Below, in pieces: positions 9,248 to 18,061 of a stretch of DNA of 64,000 bases. The notes below the pieces were generated by a model. It searched no databases and was not told the origin of the DNA. It saw only the letters and a list, made by a program, of their open reading frames with translations. The first letter of the stretch is position 1; each line of letters opens with the position of its first letter. The stretch spans positions 868,001 to 932,000 of the forward strand of contig JAAXNY010000017.1 in the NCBI GenBank assembly GCA_013420905.1, written 5' to 3'. This DNA is from Collybia mongolica (taxonomy: Eukaryota; Basidiomycota; Agaricomycetes; Agaricales; Clitocybaceae). The translations under genes were made by a program, and so were the position numbers.

Positions 9248-12200
9248 TTAGAGGCGATGTAGCTTCTGATAGGATTGAAGGATCGTTCGAGCCCTTTTTA
9301 AGTGACTTTCAGGTTCCCATGTGTTGTGCGCGGATGAGTAATCTTTCCATTTCACGAGGTATTGGAAGCCTCGGCCTCGTTGTCGGTGATTAATAATCCC
9401 TTCCACTTCGTATTCTTCTTCTTGATTTATAAGATCCGGTGGTGGTTCTAAGAAGTTTGGTCCATGGGTATCGGTTTCTTTGTATGGTGTGAGGAGTGAT
9501 GCATGAAACACGGGATGAATCTTCCATTGTGATGGAAGTTCTAGTCTGTATGTCACTGGTCCGAGGACTTCTCGGATTTTGAAGGGTCCTTCTCTTTTTG
9601 GTGCTAGTTTCTTTGATGGGTAAGGAATTCGAAGATTTGTTCCTTCTAACCAAACGTATTCTCCTTGTTTGAATGGAGTGAAACCTCGTGTTGTCCTTTC
9701 TGCGACTTTTCTTCTCGCTAATTCGTGTGCGGCCATAGCTTCTTCTCGGGCTTTGTTAAGCTCAATCATTCGTTGTTCTACACTCGGAACATTCGTCTTC
9801 TGGAATGCTGATGGAATTGCTTGGGGTTCGTATCCCATCATTAGGAAGAATGGAGATTTCTTTGTAGTGGAATGATTTTTTTGATTATGCGCGAATTCTG
9901 CGATTGAGTTAAGTTCTTTCCATATTGCCGGGTTGTTCTGACAGAACATGCGGAAGTAGATTTCGAGCTCTTGGTTTAATCTCTCTGTTTCTCCATCTGT
10001 CTGTGGATGATATGCCGTACTCATTACGAGTTTGATTCCAAGGAGTTTTCCTAGTTCTTTGAAAACTTTTGCTGCGAATTGAGGGCCTCGATCCGATAGA
10101 AAAGTGTCGGGTAGTCCAAATCTTTTGTAAACATGTTCCAGATAAAGATTCGCCATTCCTAAAGCATCGATCGTTTTGGTGCAAGGGATAGAAATTACCC
10201 CCTTCGTAAGCCCATGATCTACCACGACCATGAGGCTATCTTTCCCATCGTTTTCTGGCAGGTCTGTGATGAAATCGGCTGTGACAAATGAGAATGGTCT
10301 CGGTTCTCCGTTTGTTGCAATCGGTATCAACCCGGGTTTTGTTGGGTGTGTGTTGACTTTCATTTGTTGACATGTGGCGCAACCGTCAACATAATTTTTT
10401 ATAAACACTCCCATACCTGGCCACCAGTATTCTCGACTGATCAATTCCTGTGTCTTATATTGGCCTGGGTGTCCTCCTGGTTTCGTGTCGTGATATCTTC
10501 GCACTATTTCCTTCCGTAATTTTGCATCCGGTCCTACATAACATCTGTTCTTGAAAAACAGAAGTCCGTCTTCAAATTTCCAATCTGATAAGTTTGATTT
10601 AATCGGTGGTGTCCCTGTTTCCTTTAATGCTTCGATTGATTTTGCGAACAAATCATCTTCTTCAATTGATTTCTTCAGGTCTTGTAATCCTATATCAATC
10701 ATTTTGATGAAAATGTCATCTGGCAATAAAATCCGATCTTCGTTATCTGTGTCTTCCGTATTGACGTAGTCTGATCTTCTTGATAAGGCATCGGATTGTA
10801 TCATCCGTGTTCCAGGTGTATGCACAAGTTTGAGATCGAATTGTGATAAGAAAAGGCTCCATCCTGCCTGTCGTCGGTTCAATTTTTGTGCCGTTCGGAA
10901 ATACGTTAAGTTTTTGTGATCGGATAGAATTACTGTTGGAAATTGTGATCCTTCGAGGTAGTGTCTCCATGTCTTCAAAGCTCGTATGATGCCTAATAAT
11001 TCTCTATCGTAGATCTCGTAATTTCGTTCGGTTTCTGTGAATGAATGTGAAATATATCCACATGGGTGCCATTCTCCATTATCGTTTTGTTGTCGTAATA
11101 CCGCGCCTGTAGCCCATTTCGAAGCATCTGATTTGATGTGAAATGGTTTCCTTTTGTCTGGCATCATAAGGACGGGTGACTTCAAGAATTTCTGTTTCAG
11201 ACCATCGAATGCTTCTTGACACTCTTGTGTCCATTTCCATTCAACGTCTTTTCTTGTCAAATTCGTTAATGGTCTGCTAAGTTCAGCGTAATGTCCAATG
11301 AATTTTCGATAGAAGTTTGCGAATCCAAGGAATGATCGGACTTGTTTTACTGTTGTTGGTGCTGGCCAATCTGCGATTCCTGCCAATTTAGTCGGTTCCA
11401 TACCTATCTCGTTTTCTCTGATGACTAGTCCGAGATATTCGAGTTCCGTGGCTTCGAATACGCATTTGTCCAAGTTCAGATACAAATCGTTTTCCTTCAA
11501 TTTGTCCAAGACTTTAAGGGTTTTTCTTCGCAAATCATCGATGTTGTCGGAGGAAATAAGGATGTCGTCCATATAAATCAAAATCCATCCTTCGTCAATC
11601 TCGATTGCGTAGATATCATTCATCATATTTTGGAACGTTGCCGGCGAATTGCATAGACCGAAAAACATAACAAGGGGTTCGAATAATCCCCTGTTTGTTT
11701 TAAATGCCGCTTTCCATTCATCGCCTTCTTTGATCCGGACGTTATTATATCCCCATCGTAAATCCAACTTTGTGAAGTATTTTGCCCCTTTAAGTTTATC
11801 AAGAAGCTCCCCTACAAGTGGCAAAGGGTATGCGTTCTTTATAGTTCCTTCGTTTAGTCTTCTATAATCTTGGGTTGGCCGAAGTTTCGTCGAGTCTTTC
11901 TTTGATACAAAGAAGAAAGGTGATGCTTGTGGGGATTTCGATGGTCGAATGTATCCTTTTCGCATGTTTTCATCAATAAATTCGTCCAGTTTTCCTTGTT
12001 CTGCTGGGCTGATGGGATAGATTTTACAATCTTTTGGGATAAAATCAGGTTTAAGATCTATCGCATGGTCCCATGATCGTCGTGTTGGCATCCTTTCCGA
12101 ATTTGTTTTGTCGAATAATGACGCATATTCTCTATAGAATTCTGGTAATGTCTTCTTTGGTTTCTGGTCTTCGATTTCTGCTTTATGTTCTAATTCCTGT

Positions 12201-12928
12201 GATATTGATGTTTTTGCCTGTATCCAAATGGATTCTTCTTCATCATCTTCTGAGTCGATGTATGTCCTGAGTAGATTGATTTCAGGTTCATCATCTTCTT
12301 CGTTGATTTCTAAAAGAATCGGTTGCCAATCTTCAAGGGGTTGATTCCTTGGGATTTCTTCCGGATATTCTTCCTGTATTTCTGTTACCATTGCCTTAGG
12401 ATATTGCCGTGTTAATTTCATTTGTCGGATTTCCAGGTTTCTTCGGATTGCTTCCGAAAGAACTCCTTTCTTGATGCTTGATCCGAAGTCGAGTGTTCCT
12501 TTCTCCCAATCAATCTTGGGGTTGTGCCGTTTTAACCATGGTAATCCTAAAATGATATTTTCTTTTCCTAGTCCGCTGACGAGTAATCGGATTCGGATTT
12601 CTTCGTCTCCGATTCGGATTTTGGTCCATACACAATCAGTGATGTTTCCTGATTGGTTCTTTGTGCCGTCTACGTTTCTAACCGAGTATGATTTCCTTAA
12701 TGGGGTTGTCTTTATCCCGTTTTCTTCGACAAATGCTTTGTCAATGAAAATTCCTCCAGCTCCACAATCGATTAATCCGATTGCTTGGGTTTCGACGTTT
12801 TTCTGTTCTTCAATCACCGTAATTGGAATAGATAACGATTGTCGATTCATTTCTCCTAGTATTACAGGTGATAGTGTTACTGAAAAGATTTCGGCAGGTA
12901 CTGACGTCGATTCAGTCCGCCGCTTTAA
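9248..12928 (-). CDS. Gypsy Pol polyprotein with C-terminal chromodomain
   Basis: About 1,226 residues if read from the frameshift at 12928; the first AUG in frame is at 12850 (1,200 residues from there). Domains in order, counted from that Met: protease with LIDCGAGGIFID (about residue 25, Cys in the usual Ser/Thr position); reverse transcriptase (about 280-470) with IYMDDILI; RNase H (about 560-680) beginning HIKSDASKW; integrase with an HHCC region (GGHPGQYKTQ...CATCQQMK) and a DDE core (VTADFITD, SDRGPQF, TDGETERLNQ); and a chromodomain at the end (QYLVKWKDYSSAHNTWEPES). No stop interrupts it, so it may be active. It lies in the -1 frame relative to gag and is open back to the gag stop, so it is most likely made as Gag-Pol by frameshifting. 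Confidence 0.92.
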   Translation of the reverse strand, partial: LKRRTESTSVPAEIFSVTLSPVILGEMNRQSLSIPITVIEEQKNVETQAIGLIDCGAGGIFIDKAFVEENGIKTTPLRKSYSVRNVDGTKNQSGNITDCVWTKIRIGDEEIRIRLLVSGLGKENIILGLPWLKRHNPKIDWEKGTLDFGSSIKKGVLSEAIRRNLEIRQMKLTRQYPKAMVTEIQEEYPEEIPRNQPLEDWQPILLEINEEDDEPEINLLRTYIDSEDDEEESIWIQAKTSISQELEHKAEIEDQKPKKTLPEFYREYASLFDKTNSERMPTRRSWDHAIDLKPDFIPKDCKIYPISPAEQGKLDEFIDENMRKGYIRPSKSPQASPFFFVSKKDSTKLRPTQDYRRLNEGTIKNAYPLPLVGELLDKLKGAKYFTKLDLRWGYNNVRIKEGDEWKAAFKTNRGLFEPLVMFFGLCNSPATFQNMMNDIYAIEIDEGWILIYMDDILISSDNIDDLRRKTLKVLDKLKENDLYLNLDKCVFEATELEYLGLVIRENEIGMEPTKLAGIADWPAPTTVKQVRSFLGFANFYRKFIGHYAELSRPLTNLTRKDVEWKWTQECQEAFDGLKQKFLKSPVLMMPDKRKPFHIKSDASKWATGAVLRQQNDNGEWHPCGYISHSFTETERNYEIYDRELLGIIRALKTWRHYLEGSQFPTVILSDHKNLTYFRTAQKLNRRQAGWSLFLSQFDLKLVHTPGTRMIQSDALSRRSDYVNTEDTDNEDRILLPDDIFIKMIDIGLQDLKKSIEEDDLFAKSIEALKETGTPPIKSNLSDWKFEDGLLFFKNRCYVGPDAKLRKEIVRRYHDTKPGGHPGQYKTQELISREYWWPGMGVFIKNYVDGCATCQQMKVNTHPTKPGLIPIATNGEPRPFSFVTADFITDLPENDGKDSLMVVVDHGLTKGVISIPCTKTIDALGMANLYLEHVYKRFGLPDTFLSDRGPQFAAKVFKELGKLLGIKLVMSTAYHPQTDGETERLNQELEIYFRMFCQNNPAIWKELNSIAEFAHNQKNHSTTKKSPFFLMMGYEPQAIPSAFQKTNVPSVEQRMIELNKAREEAMAAHELARRKVAERTTRGFTPFKQGEYVWLEGTNLRIPYPSKKLAPKREGPFKIREVLGPVTYRLELPSQWKIHPVFHASLLTPYKETDTHGPNFLEPPPDLINQEEEYEVEGIINHRQRGRGFQYLVKWKDYSSAHNTWEPESHLKRARTILQSYQKLHRL

Positions 12929-12934
12929 AAACCC
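12892..12934 (-). promoter_or_regulatory. -1 ribosomal frameshift signal, gag-pol junction
   Basis: On the minus strand the gag frame ends GAG GGT TTT TAA. This contains the heptamer G GGT TTT (12934-12928), a canonical X XXY YYZ slippery site. After a 5-nt spacer (TAAAG) comes an 11-bp stem with two single-base bulges and a 7-nt loop (12922-12892): the 5' strand CGGCGGACTGA pairs with TCAGTACCTGCCG. Slipping back one base continues as TTA AAG CGG, exactly the open pol frame. Confidence 0.75.
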
Positions 12935-13854
12935 TCATCTTCCATATTCTTTAGGGCTACTTCTTTCTCTTCTTCGTCTAGCTCTGCCATGAGTGCTCGG
13001 ATTTTCATATAGGCATCTTTGCCTTTCATTGGTATCTTCTGTTCTTCCTTCCTTTGTGTTTGAGGAATTGATCCTCCTGCTTTGTGGTCTGATGCTCGAT
13101 GTCCAAATTTGTGACATTCGAAGCATAGTCCTCGTTTCATATGCTCATCCCTTTCTTGGATGGTTAATCGATCGATGTCCATCGCGTTTGGATCTCGACT
13201 GTTATTCGGAACGTATCTGGGATTATTATTTCGTTGGAAATTATATTTCTTTCCGGTGTTTCCTCCCGTTGTTTTTCCGGTGTTTCCTTTGATGCGTGCT
13301 ACAATCGATTTTGCACGTCTGTACTGAGTGTCAAATATGGACGCCTTTTCATACCAACCCTTGATGGTGGTCGGTGGGTTGTCCATTGTTAAGATTTTCT
13401 GCATCAAAGAAGGAGGTATTCCTTCCATGAAGTATTCGACAAGTGCTTCACTTTCTGTAATCTTGCTTTCTGATGCGGCTGATTTAAATTCAGCGATGTA
13501 GTCATCTGCAGTCATGTTTCCTGACATGCGCAGTGTCTTCAAGGTTTGTCTAGCGTCTCCTGCCTCATCTGGAGTAGAGAACACTTCTTCAACTGTTGTC
13601 ATAAATGTTGTGAAAGTTCCTGGGTGATCGCTGTTTTCTCCATACCAGGACTTTTTCCATGGTCCTGCTGTTCCTCCCTTCATATACGAAAGTACATAGA
13701 GGATCTTTTTCCAATCTGTATCGTAGATTCTGTCGTTTGCTTGCAAATACATTTTGCAATCAAGGACGAAGTCCTTTGTCATTCTTCGATTTCCATCGAA
13801 GATGTTCGGTGAGCTAAGTTTAATTTCGGTGGGTCTTCGCTCATCTGCCATTTC
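12925..13854 (-). CDS. Gypsy Gag
   Basis: 309 codons from ATG at 13854 (MADERRPTEIKLSSP) to TAA at 12925. The frame is open a further 90 or so codons upstream, but I see no ATG there or in the predicted leader, so 13854 is the first AUG. A retrotransposon gag core is seen (FDGNRRMTKDFVLDCKMYL... AGPWKKSW). Near the end is a zinc knuckle, CFECHKFGHRASDH, which has His where the fourth Cys is usual (CX2CX4HX4H). Gag packages the element RNA into particles. Its stop codon overlaps the frameshift signal that gives Gag-Pol. Confidence 0.88.
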   Translation of the reverse strand, partial: EMADERRPTEIKLSSPNIFDGNRRMTKDFVLDCKMYLQANDRIYDTDWKKILYVLSYMKGGTAGPWKKSWYGENSDHPGTFTTFMTTVEEVFSTPDEAGDARQTLKTLRMSGNMTADDYIAEFKSAASESKITESEALVEYFMEGIPPSLMQKILTMDNPPTTIKGWYEKASIFDTQYRRAKSIVARIKGNTGKTTGGNTGKKYNFQRNNNPRYVPNNSRDPNAMDIDRLTIQERDEHMKRGLCFECHKFGHRASDHKAGGSIPQTQRKEEQKIPMKGKDAYMKIRALMAELDEEEKEVALKNMEDEGF

Positions 13855-14135
13855 TACGTCTGAGTCTGGTGGTATCGGGGAATTCGGTGGTTCGGGTTTT
13901 GGTTTCTCTGGTTCCTTTCCTTTGGAACTTTCTGCTTTTGGTTGTCTCGGCGTGGTGGGCGTTTCTGTTTGTGTGACTATTACAAGTCTTGGTTGTTCTT
14001 CCGCGTCTTGGAAGTCTTCGCTGCTGATTGCGCTTTGTCTGCTGCTGCTTCTGCTACTTTCACTGCTGCTCGCAGGTTTCAATCCGTATCGTGGTGCCGT
14101 TGCGTCTGAACCTTTATAGGTTGACGGTTCTGATC

Positions 14136-14145
14136 AGCTTGACCT
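14136..14145 (-). promoter_or_regulatory. Self-complementary primer-binding site (Tf1-like)
   Basis: Two bases inside the 5' LTR edge, the minus strand reads AGGTCAAGCT. This is the exact complement of AGCTTGACCT at 14375-14366 within the LTR. That LTR segment begins 27 nt downstream of the TATATATA box (14402-14409), just where the RNA should start. No tRNA-type TGG start is present. This is the arrangement of Tf1, which primes reverse transcription with its own 5' RNA end. Confidence 0.75.
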
Positions 14146-14147
14146 TT

Positions 14148-14611
14148 TGTTACGGCTGTTTAGGCCTTATCCTCTAGATCAATATGCTGAGTCGTTCGTT
14201 CGTTCTTAGACCGTTGACTTCTGTAAGTCCAACGTCTATTGACTCCCTCAATAGGGCTAAAGTCAAGTTATCGAGTTTATCTGATCAGAGATGCACTACC
14301 CCCTTCGTAAGGCGGATAGGATCGAGTTCGCGTCAAGAGAATAGATGAATAAGGTGAATTCAGCTAGGTCAAGCTAAAGAGCTAACTAACTAAAGTATCC
14401 CTATATATACGTGGTAGTTCGATAAGCGTTGTTTACGCTATTTGTTATAGATAAGAGTTAGTAAGCTATCTGAGAAGATGAGTAAGGAAGCTTAGTAACT
14501 ATGGGAAAGAGAATGCATATGGGGATGTCAAAGATAAGGTCAATAAGCGTCTGATAGTAAAAGAAAAGGGAAAAGAAGTGATATGCCGGACAAGTAGGGG
14601 AATTTGTAACA
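14148..14611 (-). repeat. Gypsy 5' LTR with promoter
   Basis: 464 bp, TGTTAC...GTAACA on the plus strand. On the minus strand a TATATATA box (14402-14409) lies 27 nt before the predicted transcription start at about 14375. From 14375 to the gag ATG at 13854 the RNA leader of about 520 nt contains no AUG by my reading. Confidence 0.92.
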
Positions 14612-15514
14612 TATGTAAGTCTTCTCATGCTGTGTTGCCCAGAAGAGCCTCAATTGTATGATTGTTTGAAGCTAATTAGTCAATATTTTCCAGTGTCGTA
14701 TCCTGCCACTCGTTCAAAAAGAGATCGGAAGTATCACCATAAGGTACCATCGTCATTCGGACCCTGTTCTAATGTCAACCTAGCTGGATCGAGATGTCGA
14801 TAAGGTGTTCGGAGAGGGCAATGATTGATATAGAGGTGAAGTGGGTTGTTTTTTGGCACACTCAAGGAAGCCTTTAATGAAGTTCTGGTCGAGATCTTCA
14901 GTTCAAGGGGCGGCATTGTCAGAGGTGGAATTTGCTCATCCCACACATCCCAGTTCTCAGGAAATTGCGATTTGGCCAAAAGCAGTTTCAATATATGTGG
15001 AATAGAAGAAAGGACCTCCACAGCGTCCAACCCGTACACTGCGTATTCATGCAGTTGGAGATCGGAGTATGGCCCATGACAGTCACTGCAAGCTTTGCTG
15101 TTGCCCAAAAGGTATTTTGCTACCAGAACATATGGCCATAGATGCAAGGATCGGCAAAAAGGAGATCCCGTCAATATCCAGTGTTTCGAGTGAGGGAGAG
15201 GAGAGGTTCATCAAATCTATGGGTCTAAGCTCGCGGGCGAGCCACATAATCCCGACCATTGTCAATGCAACATCTGCGTTGAAGTTTTACGAGATGAAGT
15301 GCAACTTCACAGATGTCGCGGGATATGGAGGGGAGGGGAGGGGAGAGACAAGTTGTGCGTCAGGTCGAAAGCGATGGTTTGGGATCGATAAAAAGTGAGG
15401 AGTGAGAAAGGTAATGATTGGTTCCAATTGGGTATGCTCCCCAGGATCCCTCTTATCCCACCTTCCCATGAATGTTGCATCGTAAATTTGCGAGTCTGGT
15501 GTAGGGTGAGTCAT
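14612..15514 (-). pseudogene. F-box/LRR-like gene remnant, main piece
   Basis: Two overlapping minus-strand frames (15265-15083 and 15174-14734) join by a frameshift near 15170. The second shows NHCPLRTPYRHLDPARLTL, which aligns with TRCPLRTSYHYHTITRLTL of the decayed F-box gene at 41.7 kb. After a stop at 14734 the same frame goes on as YFRSLFERVAGYDTG, matching TFDPFFDGVARHDAG there. The N-terminal F-box itself is not identified. Frames at 15287-15514 may be its upstream part. The gene is broken by frameshift, stop and the gypsy insertion, so it is a pseudogene. Confidence 0.6.
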
Positions 15515-15651
15515 CCTTTTTTGTACTTGTTGGTCCTTTTTTGACGGCTAGACAAGTACCCTGCTCCGACGCAGATCCGAGAAGTGTGTTGTGATCCCGC
15601 TCCATGCAATTTCCTGTCCTCGGGCTACGGCCTCGCCTGTTCTGGCATGAA

Positions 15652-16030
15652 TGTAGTTAATCACAGATTGGTCTCAGGGTCAGTCACTCGAAGGGGTGAA
15701 AGACGACTGAGAATATATTGTACCTGTAGTTAATCACAGATTGGTCTACAGGTAATCAGGAAGTAATCGAAAGGAAGAGTAATACTGGGCTCACCTCAGG
15801 GTCAGTCACTCGAAGGGGTGAAAGACGACTGAGGGGGCCCCTAATCTACCAGAGAAAATATAAGGAAGTGAAAAACCCGTAGACGTCCGAGAGCAAGGCA
15901 CCTACGGCTCTCGGACTGGCTGTAGGTATAGGCGCAGACGGATATGGAAAGTAAGTGATCGGGCAAATAGAAAAAGAAATCATATTAGACATATCATATA
16001 CCTAGGTCATGGGGAGTCTCATTCTCAACA
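15652..16030 (-). repeat. Copia 1 3' LTR
   Basis: 379 bp, TGTAGTTAATC...CTCAACA on the plus strand. It contains two internal duplications: TAATCACAGATTGGTCT occurs twice, and a 37-bp unit beginning CAGGGTCAGTCACTCG occurs twice. On the minus strand the polypurine tract CTGGGGGAG (16031-16039) directly abuts it. Confidence 0.9.
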
Positions 16031-16453
16031 CTCCCCCAGACGACCGTGGACCTAGGTGTCTAGCTTGAGAAGGGAAATGAGATGGCAATGGATTACTTTG
16101 GTGACAGCCTTGGTGAACATATCGGCAATGTTTTCGGAGGAGGGGATATGACGGACTTCGATCTCCCCCTCACTAATGCGCTCCCGTACGTAGTGATGGC
16201 GTATATCAATATGTTTAGCATGGGAGTGGCCTTTTGTAGATAGTGCAAGTGAAATTGATGAGGTGTTATTGCAGTAGAGGAGGGCAGGGAATTCCTGAGG
16301 CAGCCCAACTTCGCTAAGGAAGGAATACATCCACATGGCCTGTTGGGCCGCGCGGGATAGTGCCATGTACTCTGCCTCCGTAGTCGAGAGGGCCACGGTG
16401 GGCTGGCGCTTTGAGCTCCATGAGACGGGGCCTCCTGCCATCATGAATACATA

Positions 16454-18061
16454 CAGTGGCTCAAAAAACTGCCCCAATGTTTGTACATTTTTGAAAGATC
16501 AATATGGTATGAAGTGCTGACATAAGCAGGGGACCTGGGGTAATTATGTAAGATACTATGACATCGTGGCTTTCCAATGGACCCTGGATCATGTGATTTG
16601 GATCAATATCCATTAAGCTATAAGCCAAACAAAATGGCTACTCATTGGGGCAGTTTTTTGACCCTTATCTTATTTTCCATTATTCTGGCATTTATGATCC
16701 AATGCAAGAACATTATGGACTGTGGGAAGAATAAACAATGTCATGTGACTTTATTTGTATCAATTTGACATGTTGGAATTGGTTCAATCATCTTCTTGAC
16801 CTCTTACCACCATCATGAAAGCCATTTCTACTGCTCAGCACAATACTGTTGTTTCTCTCCTCAATGAGGGCTATTCTCAGCGTCAAATCAAGGAGAAAAC
16901 TGGTCTAGGGAAGGGTACCATCAGTAGGATCAGCAAAGATGTGGATGGAAACAAAGAAAACAACCTTGGTGGCCGCCCCTCCAAGCTGTCTGTTTGTGAC
17001 AAACAGTCAATTATTTGTCAAATCAAGTCAGGGAAGCTTGATAATGCAGTTCAGGCTACCCAATTCATCAATGGCATCATCCCCAATCCTGTCACACCCC
17101 AGACAGTCAGAAATGCACTCAAGGAAAATCAATTTTATGCTGCTACAAAGAGGAAAGCTCCTCTTCTCAAACGAGCCCATCGCATCCGGCGTCTCCAGTT
17201 TGCAAAATATCATGAAAGCTGGACTGTGGAGGACTGGAAAAGGGTTCTATGGACAGATGAGACCAAAATCAATAGGATTGGGTCAGATGGAAAGGTTTAT
17301 GTCTGGAAACAAAGGGGAGAACCACCATCTGATAGAACAACATCACCTACTGTCAAACATGGAGGAGGAGGAAACCTCATGGTATGGGGTTGTATGGGGT
17401 GGAATGGAGTGGGAAAGCTCATAGAGGTGCAGGGGAACATGGACAAGGTTCAATACTGTGAAATTTTGGAGAGTGGAGTTCAGGAAAGTTTTGAGAAGTT
17501 GGAAATGGTGGATGGCGAGCGCTACTTTCAGCAAGATAACGACCCCAAACACACATCTGGACTGGCCACACAGTGGTTTGAAGACAACAACATTCAAGTC
17601 CTTGGCTGGCCTGCCCAATCCCCTGACATGAATCCAATAGAACACCTTTGGGAACATCTCAAGCGCCGTCTTAAAGAATATCTGACACCACCCAAAGGAG
17701 TACATGAGTTGTGGGATAGATTGGCTGAAGAGTGGGGTGAAATTCCACCAGAGGTATGCCAAAACCTGATAGAAAGTATGCCCAGGCGGATACAAGCAGT
17801 TATAAAGGCAAAAGGTGGTCATACAAAGTATTAGATAGAAAATTAATAGAGGGTCAAAAAACTGCCCCAATGAGTAATCATTTTGTTTGGCCTATAGCTT
17901 AATGGGTTTTGATCCAAATCACATGATCCAGGGTCCATTGGAAAGCCACGATGTCATAGTATCTTACATAATTACCCCAGGTCCCCTGCTTATGTCAGCA
18001 CTTCATACCATATTGATCTTTCAAAAATGTACAAACATTGGGGCAGTTTTTTGAGCCACTG
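16454..18061 (+). mobile_element. Tc1-type DNA transposon, full length, nested in copia 1
   Basis: 1,608 bp between TA duplications (16452-16453 and 18062-18063), beginning CAGTGGCTC. The 212-bp terminal inverted repeats (16454-16665 and 17850-18061) differ at only a few inner positions. Each repeat is itself bounded by inverted copies of TCAAAAAACTGCCCCAATG, giving four copies in all. These are probably the transposase binding sites. Confidence 0.95.
16815..17834 (+). CDS. Tc1 transposase (DD34E)
   Basis: 339 residues from ATG 16815 to TAG, with no interruption. An N-terminal helix-turn-helix pair binds the terminal repeats (residues about 1-110, including GYSQRQIKEKTGLGKGTISR). The catalytic triad is visible: LWTDETKINR, FQQDNDPKHTS and SPDMNPIEHLWEHLKRR, with 34 residues between the second Asp and the Glu. 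The enzyme cuts and pastes the element at TA sites. Length and motifs are those of an intact Tc1 transposase, and the matching long termini suggest the element may still be mobile. Confidence 0.95.
   Translation: MKAISTAQHNTVVSLLNEGYSQRQIKEKTGLGKGTISRISKDVDGNKENNLGGRPSKLSVCDKQSIICQIKSGKLDNAVQATQFINGIIPNPVTPQTVRNALKENQFYAATKRKAPLLKRAHRIRRLQFAKYHESWTVEDWKRVLWTDETKINRIGSDGKVYVWKQRGEPPSDRTTSPTVKHGGGGNLMVWGCMGWNGVGKLIEVQGNMDKVQYCEILESGVQESFEKLEMVDGERYFQQDNDPKHTSGLATQWFEDNNIQVLGWPAQSPDMNPIEHLWEHLKRRLKEYLTPPKGVHELWDRLAEEWGEIPPEVCQNLIESMPRRIQAVIKAKGGHTKY

Larger units (their letters stand above)
7680..14616 (-). mobile_element. Ty3/gypsy chromovirus (Tf1/sushi-like), nearly complete
   Basis: A 6,927-bp element (7685-14611) with two 464-bp LTRs and the 5-bp target duplication TATGT at 7680-7684 and 14612-14616. 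The gene order on the minus strand is gag, pol (protease, reverse transcriptase, RNase H, integrase, chromodomain), then an extra ORF. The LTRs differ at one base (A at about 8126, G at about 14589), which means a recent insertion. The chromodomain at the integrase C-terminus, which binds histone marks and guides integration, places it among the chromoviruses. Self-priming and frameshift signals are listed separately. Confidence 0.93.

Noticed and set aside
17343..17870. 175-codon minus-strand ORF in Tc1
   Set aside because: Antisense to the intact transposase; no motif.
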